Source of the DNA: Lachnospiraceae bacterium
GTDB taxonomy: Bacteria; Bacillota; Clostridia; Lachnospirales; Lachnospiraceae
NCBI GenBank assembly: GCA_900759225.1
Contig: CAAEUM010000182.1
Location: 1-7,426, forward strand
Direction of reading: 5' to 3'
Length of the DNA: 7,426 nucleotides
This document shows positions 1 through 7,300 of this stretch, in pieces. How positions within the stretch are numbered: position 1 is the stretch's first letter; each line of letters begins with the position of its first letter. The notes under the pieces were generated by a model, which did no database searches, was not told the origin of the DNA, and saw only the letters and a program-made list of their open reading frames with translations. The position numbers and the translations under genes were made by a program.

Positions 1-1
1 A

Positions 2-1645
2 GTCCCGTTTCCTCATGACAGCTTCGGACAGTTTGTGGGATATAAAACAGACCATGACCCCAATGACAGGGGAACCAGTGTGGGCCCTTATACGTCACGC
101 TACATGACGGAGGCATTGGAACAGGCAGTAAGAGAAAAGCAGATCCCGATTTATGACCATCATCAGGTTATTGAAATTCTTACAAAAAGCGGGAAAATTT
201 ATGGACTGCTGTGCTTGAAAACAGAGGAGATCCAGGGGAATCCCTATGTGATATTCTGCTGTCAGAATGTGGTCTATGCCACAGGAGGGCCGGCCGGAAT
301 GTACGGGGACAGTGTGTATCCCTCCAGCCAGTTTGGTGCCAGCGGCCTGGCCTTTGAGGCAGGCGTTAGAGGGAAAAACCTGACGGAATGGCAGTATGGT
401 CTGGCTTCCCTTAAACCGCGCTGGAATGTAAGCGGAAGCTATATGCAGGCACTTCCGCGAGTGGTATCTACAGATAAAGATGGCAAAGATGAGTGTGAGT
501 TTTTGATGGATTTCTACGAAAGCCGGGAGGAAGCACTAAGTCAGTTATTCCTAAAGGGATATCAGTGGCCCTTTGATGCGAGAAAGGCAGCAGGCGGTTC
601 TTCTATGATTGATCTGTTGGTTTACAGGGAGACTTGTGTGCGGGGACGGCGGGTTTGGCTGGATTACCGGGAGAATCCAGGAGAAAGTCCAATTCGGTTT
701 GAAGGCCTTTCAGAGGAAGCTAGGGAATATCTGGAAAAGTCCGGAGCTTGCGGCCAGACACCGTATGAGAGACTTTGCCAGTTAAATGTACCAGCAGCAG
801 AGTTCTATAAAGAGCATGGTATTGATTTAGAGAAGGAGATGCTGGAGGTGGCAGTATGCGCCCAGCACAATAACGGTGGTCTTTTGACAGATGCATGGTG
901 GCAGACTAATATAGAAGGATTTTTCTGTGTAGGTGAGGCTGCGGCAACCCATGGTATTTACCGTCCAGGCGGCAGTGCCTTAAATTCCGGTCAGGTAGGT
1001 TCTACACGTGCAGCCCAGTATATTGCTGCACATAAGGAAGAAACAAGACAGTGGGAAGCGGCAGATGATTGTGAAATGAAGGAAGATGCCATGAACCGAA
1101 TACGCATGGGACAGGCAATGGCCGGGCAATTTTCCTTTGGAGCGCAGTGGAGGAAAGCTTCCAGGGATATGAGCTGCTTTGGAGCCATGCTTCGGGATGA
1201 ATCGGGGATACGGCAGATGAAGGAAGAAATCTGTAGGGAGCTTTTACAGCTGCAAGCTCAGAAGGAAGAACAAGAGAAAACAGTAGATACCGCACAGCTG
1301 TCTCGCTTTTTCCGCTATTATGATATGCGTCTCAGCCAAGGCGTGTATCTGGCAGCTATGTTGAATTACAGGGAACATGGCTGTAAAAGCCGCGGTTCTG
1401 CTATTTATCTGGAGAAACCCTCGGGAAAAGAAAATCAGTTTGTGATTCCGGAGCTTGCGGCCTTTTCTCTGGATGGTCCTGACGGAATGGCTCATAAGGA
1501 GGAAATACAGGAGGCTTCTTATTGTAAGGACAAAAATAGGTGCAGCTTTAACTGGCGTCCGGTACATTCTCTGGCAGATATAGGACATCAGGAGGCATTT
1601 GAAGTGGTTTGGAAAAATTACAGAGAGGGAAGGTTTTACAATTAG
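2..1645 (+). CDS. FAD-dependent oxidoreductase of the FrdA/SdhA/NadB flavoprotein superfamily, 5' end missing
   Basis: The reading frame is already open at base 2 (VPFPHDSFGQFVGYKTDHDP), so the GTG at 35 is internal. 547 residues are visible and the N-terminal dinucleotide-binding GxGxxG region lies outside the window. Seen: an ATGG FAD-contact motif (bases 278-289); HNNGG (866-880), at the place of the HYTMGG/HYCMGG active-site region of fumarate reductase, succinate dehydrogenase and L-aspartate oxidase; a GE pair (932-937); then a GIYRPGGSALNSGQVGS segment (from 953) that fits the FAD-binding NxLxGNSL-type region. A helical C-terminal part follows. These motifs support a covalent or non-covalent FAD enzyme, probably cytosolic; the substrate cannot be read from the sequence. 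The divergent HNNGG argues against a standard fumarate reductase or NadB. The ankyrin-GH43 gene starts 18 bases downstream, suggesting one operon and a role in sugar or glycoside metabolism (inference). The superfamily call is firm; the reaction is unknown. Confidence 0.85.
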   Translation, partial: VPFPHDSFGQFVGYKTDHDPNDRGTSVGPYTSRYMTEALEQAVREKQIPIYDHHQVIEILTKSGKIYGLLCLKTEEIQGNPYVIFCCQNVVYATGGPAGMYGDSVYPSSQFGASGLAFEAGVRGKNLTEWQYGLASLKPRWNVSGSYMQALPRVVSTDKDGKDECEFLMDFYESREEALSQLFLKGYQWPFDARKAAGGSSMIDLLVYRETCVRGRRVWLDYRENPGESPIRFEGLSEEAREYLEKSGACGQTPYERLCQLNVPAAEFYKEHGIDLEKEMLEVAVCAQHNNGGLLTDAWWQTNIEGFFCVGEAAATHGIYRPGGSALNSGQVGSTRAAQYIAAHKEETRQWEAADDCEMKEDAMNRIRMGQAMAGQFSFGAQWRKASRDMSCFGAMLRDESGIRQMKEEICRELLQLQAQKEEQEKTVDTAQLSRFFRYYDMRLSQGVYLAAMLNYREHGCKSRGSAIYLEKPSGKENQFVIPELAAFSLDGPDGMAHKEEIQEASYCKDKNRCSFNWRPVHSLADIGHQEAFEVVWKNYREGRFYN

Positions 1646-1663
1646 CCTTAAGGGGAAAAGCAG

Positions 1664-3493
1664 ATGGAAAAAAGCCTGGAAGAGCTGCGGACAGAGGAGG
1701 TTTATGAGTCTGCCGCAGCAGGAGACTTGAACCGGTTGAAGCAGCTGATTGAGTATAGTTCGCCGGATATGAGCCGCTATGATGAGAAACATTGCAGCGT
1801 CCTTCATTACGGAGTAAGGTCAGGAAACGCAGAGCTGGTAAAGTATTTGGTAGAACGCATAGGATTGAATCCGTTGAAGGCTAATGCAGAGGGGGTAACT
1901 GCCTGGGATGAAGCATACCGTCTGGGGAAACAGGATGTTTTAGATTATTTTCAGGAATATTATGGATATTCATGGGAAGAAACATATCATAATCCCATAC
2001 GAAGAGGCTTTTTTCCGGACCCGTCCATTGTCCGCGCAGGTCAAGACTATTATATGGTAAATTCCTCCTTTGTATTTTTTCCTTGTATTCCAATTTCACA
2101 TTCAAGGGATTTGATACATTGGAAGATTATAGGCTACGCTATTACAAATCCGGAGTATGCACATCTGGAACATATGAACGGAGGAATGGGATACTGGGCA
2201 GCAGACATCTCCTGGTGTGACGGCCGTTTTTACATTACAGCTACACTGCGCTGCAATGATGATATGCCAAGGAAGCGGGTACAGATGGTGACTTCTTCGT
2301 TATATCCCCAGGGTCCTTATGATGAGCCGGTATTTCTGGATGATGATGGTATTGACCCGTCTATTTTCCACGATGAGGATGGACGCAAGTATATGCTTTT
2401 GAACAGAGGTGCCCGTATCCTGGAATTAAGCAGGGACTGCCGCAGCATTTTGAAACCGGGACAGCTTTTATGGTATGGAGATAAGAAGAGAAAGCCGGAA
2501 GGCCCTCATCTTCTGAAAAAGGATGGTTATTATTATTTGTTTCTGGCAGAAGGCGGTACTGGAATGGGGCACTGTATTACAACGGCTCGTTCCAGGGATA
2601 TGTACGGCCCTTATGAGCCAAGCCCCTATAATCCAATCCTGCATCAGTGGGATGAGGAGGCGCTGATTCAGTGCTGCGGTCATGGAAAGCCAATTCAGCT
2701 GCCGGATGGTCGGTGGTGTATTGTGTATCTGTGTCTGAGAAAAATGGGCGGTGAATATGGTATTTTGGGACGGGAAACAGCGATCGATATGTTGGACTGG
2801 ACCAGTGACGGATGGCCGGTCATCAATGGAGGCCGCGGGCCTTCTGATCAGCAGGCATTGCCGCTTAAAGATATTGAGAATTTGGAGGAAGGCAGTCTGA
2901 AAGAACCCTTAAGTCCTTATCCCTTTTGGAAACGGGAGGATTGGATGACTCCCAGAGCTCTGGAGGAAGGGAATCTTTGGCAGCAGGGGGAACAGCTTTT
3001 TCTGATCGGAAATGGTGCTGACTTAAATGAACATTCATGCCGCAGTGTCCTGCTTCGGCGTCAGTCTGCATTCCGTTTCCAGTGCAGCTGCAGCTTTGCA
3101 ATCCCTGACCTGAAAGAAGGAGAAAGTCAGGGAATTACCTGTTATTATGATGAAAACAGTTACATTAAATTTGGTGTTGCATATCAGGAAGGTGTGAAGG
3201 GGCTCCTATTCCAGGAATATGTAGGAGACAGGTACCGGTCCAGCCAGTTTAAACAGGTAGCGGTTGAGAAAAACAAGGCGGTTTCTTTGAAAGTGGAGGC
3301 GGATAATCTGGTTCGGAGATTTTTCTGCAAGAAAGATGGCCAGTGGGAGCTTATAACAGAGCTTGAGGACACCAGCTATTTAAGCAGTGAAGGTTTGAAA
3401 AAAGGGAAGCGTTTTACAGGGGCTACTGTGGGTATTTACGTCCATGGAACTGGATGCAAAACCTTTACAGATTGGGAATATATTGAGGCCTAG
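1664..3493 (+). CDS. Cytosolic glycoside hydrolase family 43 enzyme with N-terminal ankyrin repeats (probable beta-xylosidase/alpha-L-arabinofuranosidase)
   Basis: A 609-residue protein. The ATG at 1664 has AAGGGG at 1650-1655, eight bases upstream. Residues about 12-101 form roughly three ankyrin-like helix pairs (for example VLHYGVRSGNAELVKYLV). The five-bladed GH43 domain starts at about 110: FFPDPSI gives general base D119, GIDPSIF gives the pKa-modulating D231, KPEGPH gives general acid E279, and GHG gives the conserved H340. AEGGTGMGH, LGRET and DGWPVING are typical of the GH43 subfamilies 11/12 that contain beta-xylosidases and arabinofuranosidases. Residues about 415-609 are the C-terminal beta-sandwich of this type. 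All catalytic residues are present, so the enzyme should be active. There is no signal peptide or membrane segment, and 16 cysteines (including vicinal C337-C338) fit a reducing cytosol. It would therefore act on imported short oligosaccharides. The ankyrin part is in frame, with no Met codon between residues 36 and 131, so it is a true fusion. Exact sugar specificity is uncertain. Confidence 0.92.
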   Translation: MEKSLEELRTEEVYESAAAGDLNRLKQLIEYSSPDMSRYDEKHCSVLHYGVRSGNAELVKYLVERIGLNPLKANAEGVTAWDEAYRLGKQDVLDYFQEYYGYSWEETYHNPIRRGFFPDPSIVRAGQDYYMVNSSFVFFPCIPISHSRDLIHWKIIGYAITNPEYAHLEHMNGGMGYWAADISWCDGRFYITATLRCNDDMPRKRVQMVTSSLYPQGPYDEPVFLDDDGIDPSIFHDEDGRKYMLLNRGARILELSRDCRSILKPGQLLWYGDKKRKPEGPHLLKKDGYYYLFLAEGGTGMGHCITTARSRDMYGPYEPSPYNPILHQWDEEALIQCCGHGKPIQLPDGRWCIVYLCLRKMGGEYGILGRETAIDMLDWTSDGWPVINGGRGPSDQQALPLKDIENLEEGSLKEPLSPYPFWKREDWMTPRALEEGNLWQQGEQLFLIGNGADLNEHSCRSVLLRRQSAFRFQCSCSFAIPDLKEGESQGITCYYDENSYIKFGVAYQEGVKGLLFQEYVGDRYRSSQFKQVAVEKNKAVSLKVEADNLVRRFFCKKDGQWELITELEDTSYLSSEGLKKGKRFTGATVGIYVHGTGCKTFTDWEYIEA

Positions 3494-3508
3494 CCTCCCT
3501 TTACTTTT
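3485..3508 (+). terminator. Weak terminator-like hairpin overlapping the GH43 stop codon
   Basis: GAGGC (3485-3489) and GCCTC (3493-3497) can pair around a CTA loop, followed by CC and a T-rich run (TTTACTTTT). The TAG stop (3491-3493) lies in the loop and stem. Five base pairs is short for an intrinsic terminator and the T-run is broken, so this may be chance. It sits where the GH43 transcript would be expected to end and overlaps the -35 element of the candidate promoter. Confidence 0.25.
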
Positions 3509-3528
3509 CTCCTCCAATCTGCTAGAAT
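3500..3528 (+). promoter_or_regulatory. Candidate sigma-A promoter for pth-mfd
   Basis: TTTACT (3500-3505, four of six matches to TTGACA) and TAGAAT (3523-3528, five of six to TATAAT) are separated by exactly 17 bases. Transcription would start near 3535, leaving an untranslated leader of about 185 bases before pth. It lies directly after the GH43 stop, the natural place for a promoter that makes the housekeeping pair independent of the sugar operon. The spacer is pyrimidine-rich. It was found by eye; no start-site data are available. Confidence 0.55.
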
Positions 3529-3541
3529 GAGAAAACAACGA

Positions 3542-3673
3542 ATGGAAACAGTTCAGCTTTGCGAAGATACAAAGCTGGACTGTTTCTACCTGATGAAATA
3601 TGCGCTGCGGATGGTGGATCCGCTGTTTGTTTGTGTAATCGAAGCGTTAGATACCCCTGGGGGCTGTGTCTAG
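3542..3673 (+). CDS. Possible small ORF of 43 residues in the pth leader (doubtful)
   Basis: An open frame runs from ATG 3542 to TAG 3671-3673; an in-frame ATG at 3527 would extend it by five residues. The product begins METVQLCEDTKLDCF, has four cysteines and a hydrophobic middle (YLMKYALRMVDPLFV), and its codons are mostly common ones with no rare AGA, AGG or ATA. Against it: there is no ribosome-binding site before either ATG; with the predicted start of transcription near 3535 it would be almost leaderless; and the same bases form strong hairpins that explain the sequence better as RNA. A random open frame of this length is not rare. No known family is recognised. If translated it could be a leader peptide whose translation opens the hairpins. 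Confidence 0.18.
   Translation: METVQLCEDTKLDCFYLMKYALRMVDPLFVCVIEALDTPGGCV
3543..3588 (+). promoter_or_regulatory. Long near-perfect hairpin (leader element or terminator)
   Basis: The arm 3545-3560 (GAAACAGTTCAGCTTT) pairs along all 16 bases with 3571-3586 (AAAGCTGGACTGTTTC), with one G-U wobble at 3553/3578. The stem extends outward through 3543-3544/3587-3588 (A-U and G-U) and inward by G3561-C3570, giving about 19 pairs and an 8-base loop. The arms are far too complementary for chance in ordinary sequence. It begins about eight bases after the predicted transcription start. No clear U-run follows on the plus strand (TTTC lies inside the stem and then TACCTG), so it is not a textbook intrinsic terminator, but terminator or bidirectional terminator use cannot be excluded. 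I do not recognise it as a known riboswitch class. Confidence 0.7.
3605..3625 (+). promoter_or_regulatory. Short hairpin in the pth leader
   Basis: GCGGAT (3607-3612) pairs with ATCCGC (3618-3623) around a GGTGG loop. C3605-G3625 adds one more pair beyond a T-T mismatch. It is stable for its size, but short enough to be chance taken alone. Its significance comes from lying between the two longer hairpins. Confidence 0.4.
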
Positions 3674-3681
3674 CGCTTTCG
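3640..3681 (+). promoter_or_regulatory. Second long hairpin in the pth leader
   Basis: The arm 3644-3654 (GCGTTAGATAC) pairs with 3666-3676 (GTGTCTAGCGC) over 11 positions, with two G-U wobbles. CGAA (3640-3643) continues against TTCG (3678-3681) with T3677 bulged, giving about 15 pairs. The loop is CCCTGGGGGCT and could pair further internally. It ends 30 bases before the pth ribosome-binding site and does not itself mask that site. No run of Ts follows, so it is not a terminator. The wobble pairs favour an RNA-level structure over a DNA-binding palindrome. Confidence 0.55.
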
Positions 3682-3710
3682 GGCGTGTTTGGAATAGGAA
3701 GACAGGGAAA

Positions 3711-3715
3711 AGGAG
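3711..3715 (+). promoter_or_regulatory. Ribosome-binding site that fixes the pth start
   Basis: AGGAG lies five bases before ATG 3721. The frame is open upstream to 3559 and beyond, but only the start at 3721 has this site and gives the canonical Pth N-terminus (MYIIAGLGNP). Confidence 0.85.
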
Positions 3716-3720
3716 ATTTT

Positions 3721-4290
3721 ATGTATATTATTGCAGGGTTGGGCAATCCCACCAGAGAATATGAGCGGACGCGGCACAATGTGGGCTTTGATGTGATTGA
3801 TGTGCTGGCTGACAGGTTTAATACCACTGTGGAGGAAAAGAAATTTCAGGGGCTTTATGGCAGGACCATGATTGAAGGTGAGAAGGTAATTCTTTTAAAG
3901 CCACAGACCTTTATGAATTTAAGCGGAGAGTCCATCCGGGCAGCGGCTGATTTTTATAAGATCGGACCGGAAAATATCATTATTATATATGATGATATCA
4001 GCCTGGATGTGGGTCAGCTGCGCATACGCAAAAAAGGAAGCGCAGGGGGGCATAATGGAATTAAGAATATTATCGCCCATCTTGGAACACAGGAATTCCC
4101 GCGGATCAAGGTGGGAGTAGGGGCGAAACCGCCGAAAATGGATCTGGCAGATTATGTTTTAAGCCGTTTTTCCAGGGAAGACAGGGCGGTTATGGAGGAT
4201 GCGTTTAAGGATGCGGCAGAGGCGGTTCAGGTTATGATCGCCCAGGGAGCAGATAGTGCCATGAACCGGTTTAACGGTCATAAGGCCTGA
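3721..4290 (+). CDS. pth: Peptidyl-tRNA hydrolase
   Basis: Cytosolic enzyme that cleaves the ester bond between peptide and tRNA in peptidyl-tRNAs dropped from stalled ribosomes, recycling the tRNA. The 189-residue product has the normal bacterial Pth length. All family landmarks are present: GLGNP at 6-10 (N9, equivalent to E. coli N10), catalytic H19 in TRHNVGF (E. coli H20), QTFMNLSG with N66 (E. coli N68), YDD with D91 (E. coli D93) and GSAGGHNGIKNI with N112 (E. coli N114). The upstream in-frame extension resembles no Pth sequence and is excluded. mfd follows after 27 bases, an arrangement close to the spoVC(pth)-fin-mfd order of Bacillus subtilis but without a fin gene. Expression probably comes from the promoter at 3500-3528 through a structured leader. 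Confidence 0.98.
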   Translation: MYIIAGLGNPTREYERTRHNVGFDVIDVLADRFNTTVEEKKFQGLYGRTMIEGEKVILLKPQTFMNLSGESIRAAADFYKIGPENIIIIYDDISLDVGQLRIRKKGSAGGHNGIKNIIAHLGTQEFPRIKVGVGAKPPKMDLADYVLSRFSREDRAVMEDAFKDAAEAVQVMIAQGADSAMNRFNGHKA

Positions 4291-4303
4291 TAAGAGCAGC
4301 TAT

Positions 4304-4310
4304 AAGGGGG
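4304..4310 (+). promoter_or_regulatory. Ribosome-binding site of mfd
   Basis: AAGGGGG lies seven bases before ATG 4318. A second purine patch, AGGA at 4312-4315, is only two bases from the start codon and too close to be the main site. The gap from the pth stop holds no terminator, which supports co-transcription. Confidence 0.75.
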
Positions 4311-4317
4311 AAGGACG

Positions 4318-7300
4318 ATGGAAAACCCGTTATTGGAATTACAGGAATATGAGAATCTTCTAAAGGCCTTAAAATCTGCAAAGGGGCCTCTTCAGGTGAC
4401 CGGAACCCTGGATTCACAGAAGGTGCATCTGATGTATGAGCTGGCGAAGGACGGAGGCTTTCCCTGGAAGCTGGTAGTCACCTATGACGAACAGCGGGCA
4501 AAGGAGATATACAACGACTTCCGCAATTTTACCCGGCAGGTGTGGCTCTATCCGGCAAGAGATTTACTGTTTTTCAATGCAGATATCCATGGAAATCTGA
4601 TGACAAGGCAGCGCATTGATGTGATGCGCCATCTTCTGGAGGAAACGGGCGGCGTGGTGGTTACCACCATAGACGGGCTTATGGACCATATGCTTCCTTT
4701 GGCATTTTTAAAGCAGCAGATGCTCACAGTGGAAAGCGGTCAGATAATTGACCTGGAGGAATGGCGGGAACGCCTGACAGACATGGGCTATGAGAGGGTA
4801 GGCCAGGTAGATGGAATGGGGCAGTTTTCCATACGCGGAGGGATTATTGATATATTTCCGCTGACAGAGGAAACGCCGGTGCGTATTGAGCTTTGGGATG
4901 ATGAGGTGGATTCAATCCGCACCTTTGATCTAGAAAGCCAGCGCTCCGTAGAGCAGCTGGAGCACGTTGCCCTGTATCCGGCGGCTGAGGTGGTGCTTAC
5001 AAGAAAACAGCTGCAGAATGGCATTGAGCTTCTTGAAAAGGAAGAAAAAACCTACGAGGCGGCTTTGCGGGGGCAGCATAAGATTGAGGAGGCTTCCAGA
5101 ATCCGAAATATTATCCGGGAGCTGACGGACGGCCTCAGGGAAGGGTGGAATACAGGGGGACTGGATGGATACCTTAAGTATTTCTGTCAGGATACCGTAT
5201 CGTTTCTGGATTATTTTCCGGAAGGGGACAGCGTTATTTATCTGGATGAGCCGGGGCGTTTAAAGGAAAAGGGTGAAACGGTAGAGCTGGAGTTTCGGGA
5301 AAGTATGGTTCACAGGCTGGAAAAGGGATACCTTCTTCCAGGTCAGACGGAGCTTTTATATCCGGCAGCCCAGGTACTTTCCAGGATCCAGCGGTCCTAC
5401 AGTGTCATGCTTACGGGGCTTGACCAGAAGCTTCCGGGCATGAAGGTAAATGAAAAATTTGCCCTCAATGTAAAAAATGTAAACTCCTACCAGAACAGCT
5501 TTGAAATGCTGATCAAGGACCTGACCCGCTGGAAAAAAGAGGGCTACCGGGTAATCCTCTTATCAGCTTCCCGTACCAGGGCCAGCAGGCTGGCCAGCGA
5601 TCTGCGGGAGTATGACCTGCATGCTTACTGTCCGGATGCTATGGACGTGGATGATGATGCAAAGAGCAGTACAGGAGGGGAAACAGTCTCCGGTGAAAAC
5701 ACGATATCCAGTCAAAATATTGCGCTTTTGCAGCCCGGACAGAAGGTGAAGCCCGGAGAGATCATGGTGACCTACGGAAGCCTTCACAGAGGCTTCGAGT
5801 ATCCCCTCTTGAAGTTTGTATTCATTACAGAGGGGGATATGTTCGGCGCGGAAAAAAAGAAAAAGCGCCGTAAGAAAACCAGCTACCAGGGAAGGGCGAT
5901 ACAGAGCTTTTCTGAGCTGTCTGTGGGAGATTATGTAGTCCATGAAACCCATGGCCTTGGGATTTACCGGGGAATCGAAAAGGTAGAGCGGGATAAGATC
6001 ATTAAGGATTATATTAAAATTGAATATGGGGACGGCGGAAACCTGTATCTTCCTGCAACCAGGCTTGAGAGTATTCAGAAATATTCCGGGGCAGAGGGGA
6101 AGAAGCCAAAGCTTAACAAGCTTGGGGGCACAGAGTGGAATAAGACAAAAGCCAGGGTTAAGGGAGCTGTCCAGGAGATTGCCAGGGATCTTGTAAAGCT
6201 TTATGCGGCCCGACAGGAGAAGAATGGGTTTCAGTATGGGCCGGATACAGTGTGGCAGCGGGAATTTGAGGAGCTGTTTCCCTATGACGAAACGGATGAC
6301 CAGCTGGATGCCATTGATGCGGTCAAGCAGGATATGGAGAGCCGGAAGATTATGGATCGGCTCATCTGCGGGGATGTAGGCTACGGAAAGACGGAGGTGG
6401 CCCTGCGGGCGGCCTTTAAAGCAGTGCAGGACAGCAAGCAGGTGGTGTATCTTGTTCCCACCACCATTCTGGCCCAGCAGCATTATAATACCTTTGTCCA
6501 GCGCATGAAGGAGTTCCCGGTGCGGGTGGATATGCTGTCAAGGTTCTGCACGCCCTCCCAGCAGAAAAAGACCCTGGAGGATTTGCGAAAGGGCATGGTT
6601 GACATTGTGATCGGAACTCACCGGGTACTGTCCAAGGATCTGAAATTTAAGGATTTAGGGCTTCTGATCATTGATGAGGAGCAGCGCTTTGGTGTGACTC
6701 ATAAAGAAAAGATTAAGCAGATGAAGGAAAATGTAGACGTGCTTACACTGACGGCAACGCCCATTCCCAGAACGCTTCACATGAGCCTTGCAGGTATCAG
6801 AGACATGAGTGTGCTGGAGGAGCCGCCTGTAGACCGGACACCGATCCAGACTTATGTTATGGAATATAATGAAGAGATGGTGAGGGAGGCCATTCACAGG
6901 GAAATGGCCAGAAACGGCCAGGTGTATTATGTATACAACCGCGTCACAGATATTGATGAGGTGGCGGCCAACGTACAGAAGATGGTGCCGGAGGCAGTTG
7001 TAACCTTCGCACATGGCCAGATGCATGAGCACCAGCTGGAACGGATCATGACCGACTTCATTAACGGGGAGATAGATGTTCTTGTATCTACAACTATTAT
7101 TGAGACAGGCCTTGATATCGCCAACGCCAACACCATTATTATCCATGATGCAGACCGCATGGGCCTGTCACAGCTGTATCAGCTCAGGGGCCGGGTGGGC
7201 CGTTCCAACCGTACCTCCTATGCTTTTCTTATGTATAAGCGGGATAAGCTGTTAAAGGAGGAGGCAGAAAAGCGGCTTCAGGCAATCCGGGAGTTTACGG

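Noticed and set aside
1244..1807. 187-codon minus-strand open frame across the flavoprotein-GH43 junction
   Set aside because: It is antisense to two well-supported genes and has no domain or start signal.
3408..3423. cre-like site (GGAAGCGTTTTACA) near the end of GH43
   Set aside because: At least two mismatches to the CcpA consensus, and it lies inside coding sequence far from the operon promoter, which is outside the window.
3494..3520. Polypyrimidine tract that reads GGAGGAG on the minus strand
   Set aside because: It looks like a strong ribosome-binding site on the minus strand, but no start codon with a credible reading frame follows within a normal distance.
3586..3610. TPP-riboswitch-like ACCTGATG string
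   Set aside because: Only a short match to the 3' part of the THI element; the CTGAGA and downstream conserved blocks are missing, and pth is not a thiamine gene.
3611..3624. T-box-like string ATGGTGGATCC-GCT in the leader
   Set aside because: It resembles the AGGGTGGNACCGCG element, but the conserved A after the variable base is T, no Stem I or specifier loop is seen, and no terminator with a U-run follows.
3559..3720. In-frame upstream extension of pth (54 extra residues)
   Set aside because: The extension resembles no Pth N-terminus and lacks a ribosome-binding site, while ATG 3721 has AGGAG five bases upstream and gives the canonical MYIIAGLGNP start.
5563..6483. 306-codon open frame on the minus strand inside mfd
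   Set aside because: It is the antisense of a well-conserved Mfd region, has no ribosome-binding site or recognisable domain, and its composition reflects the complementary codons.
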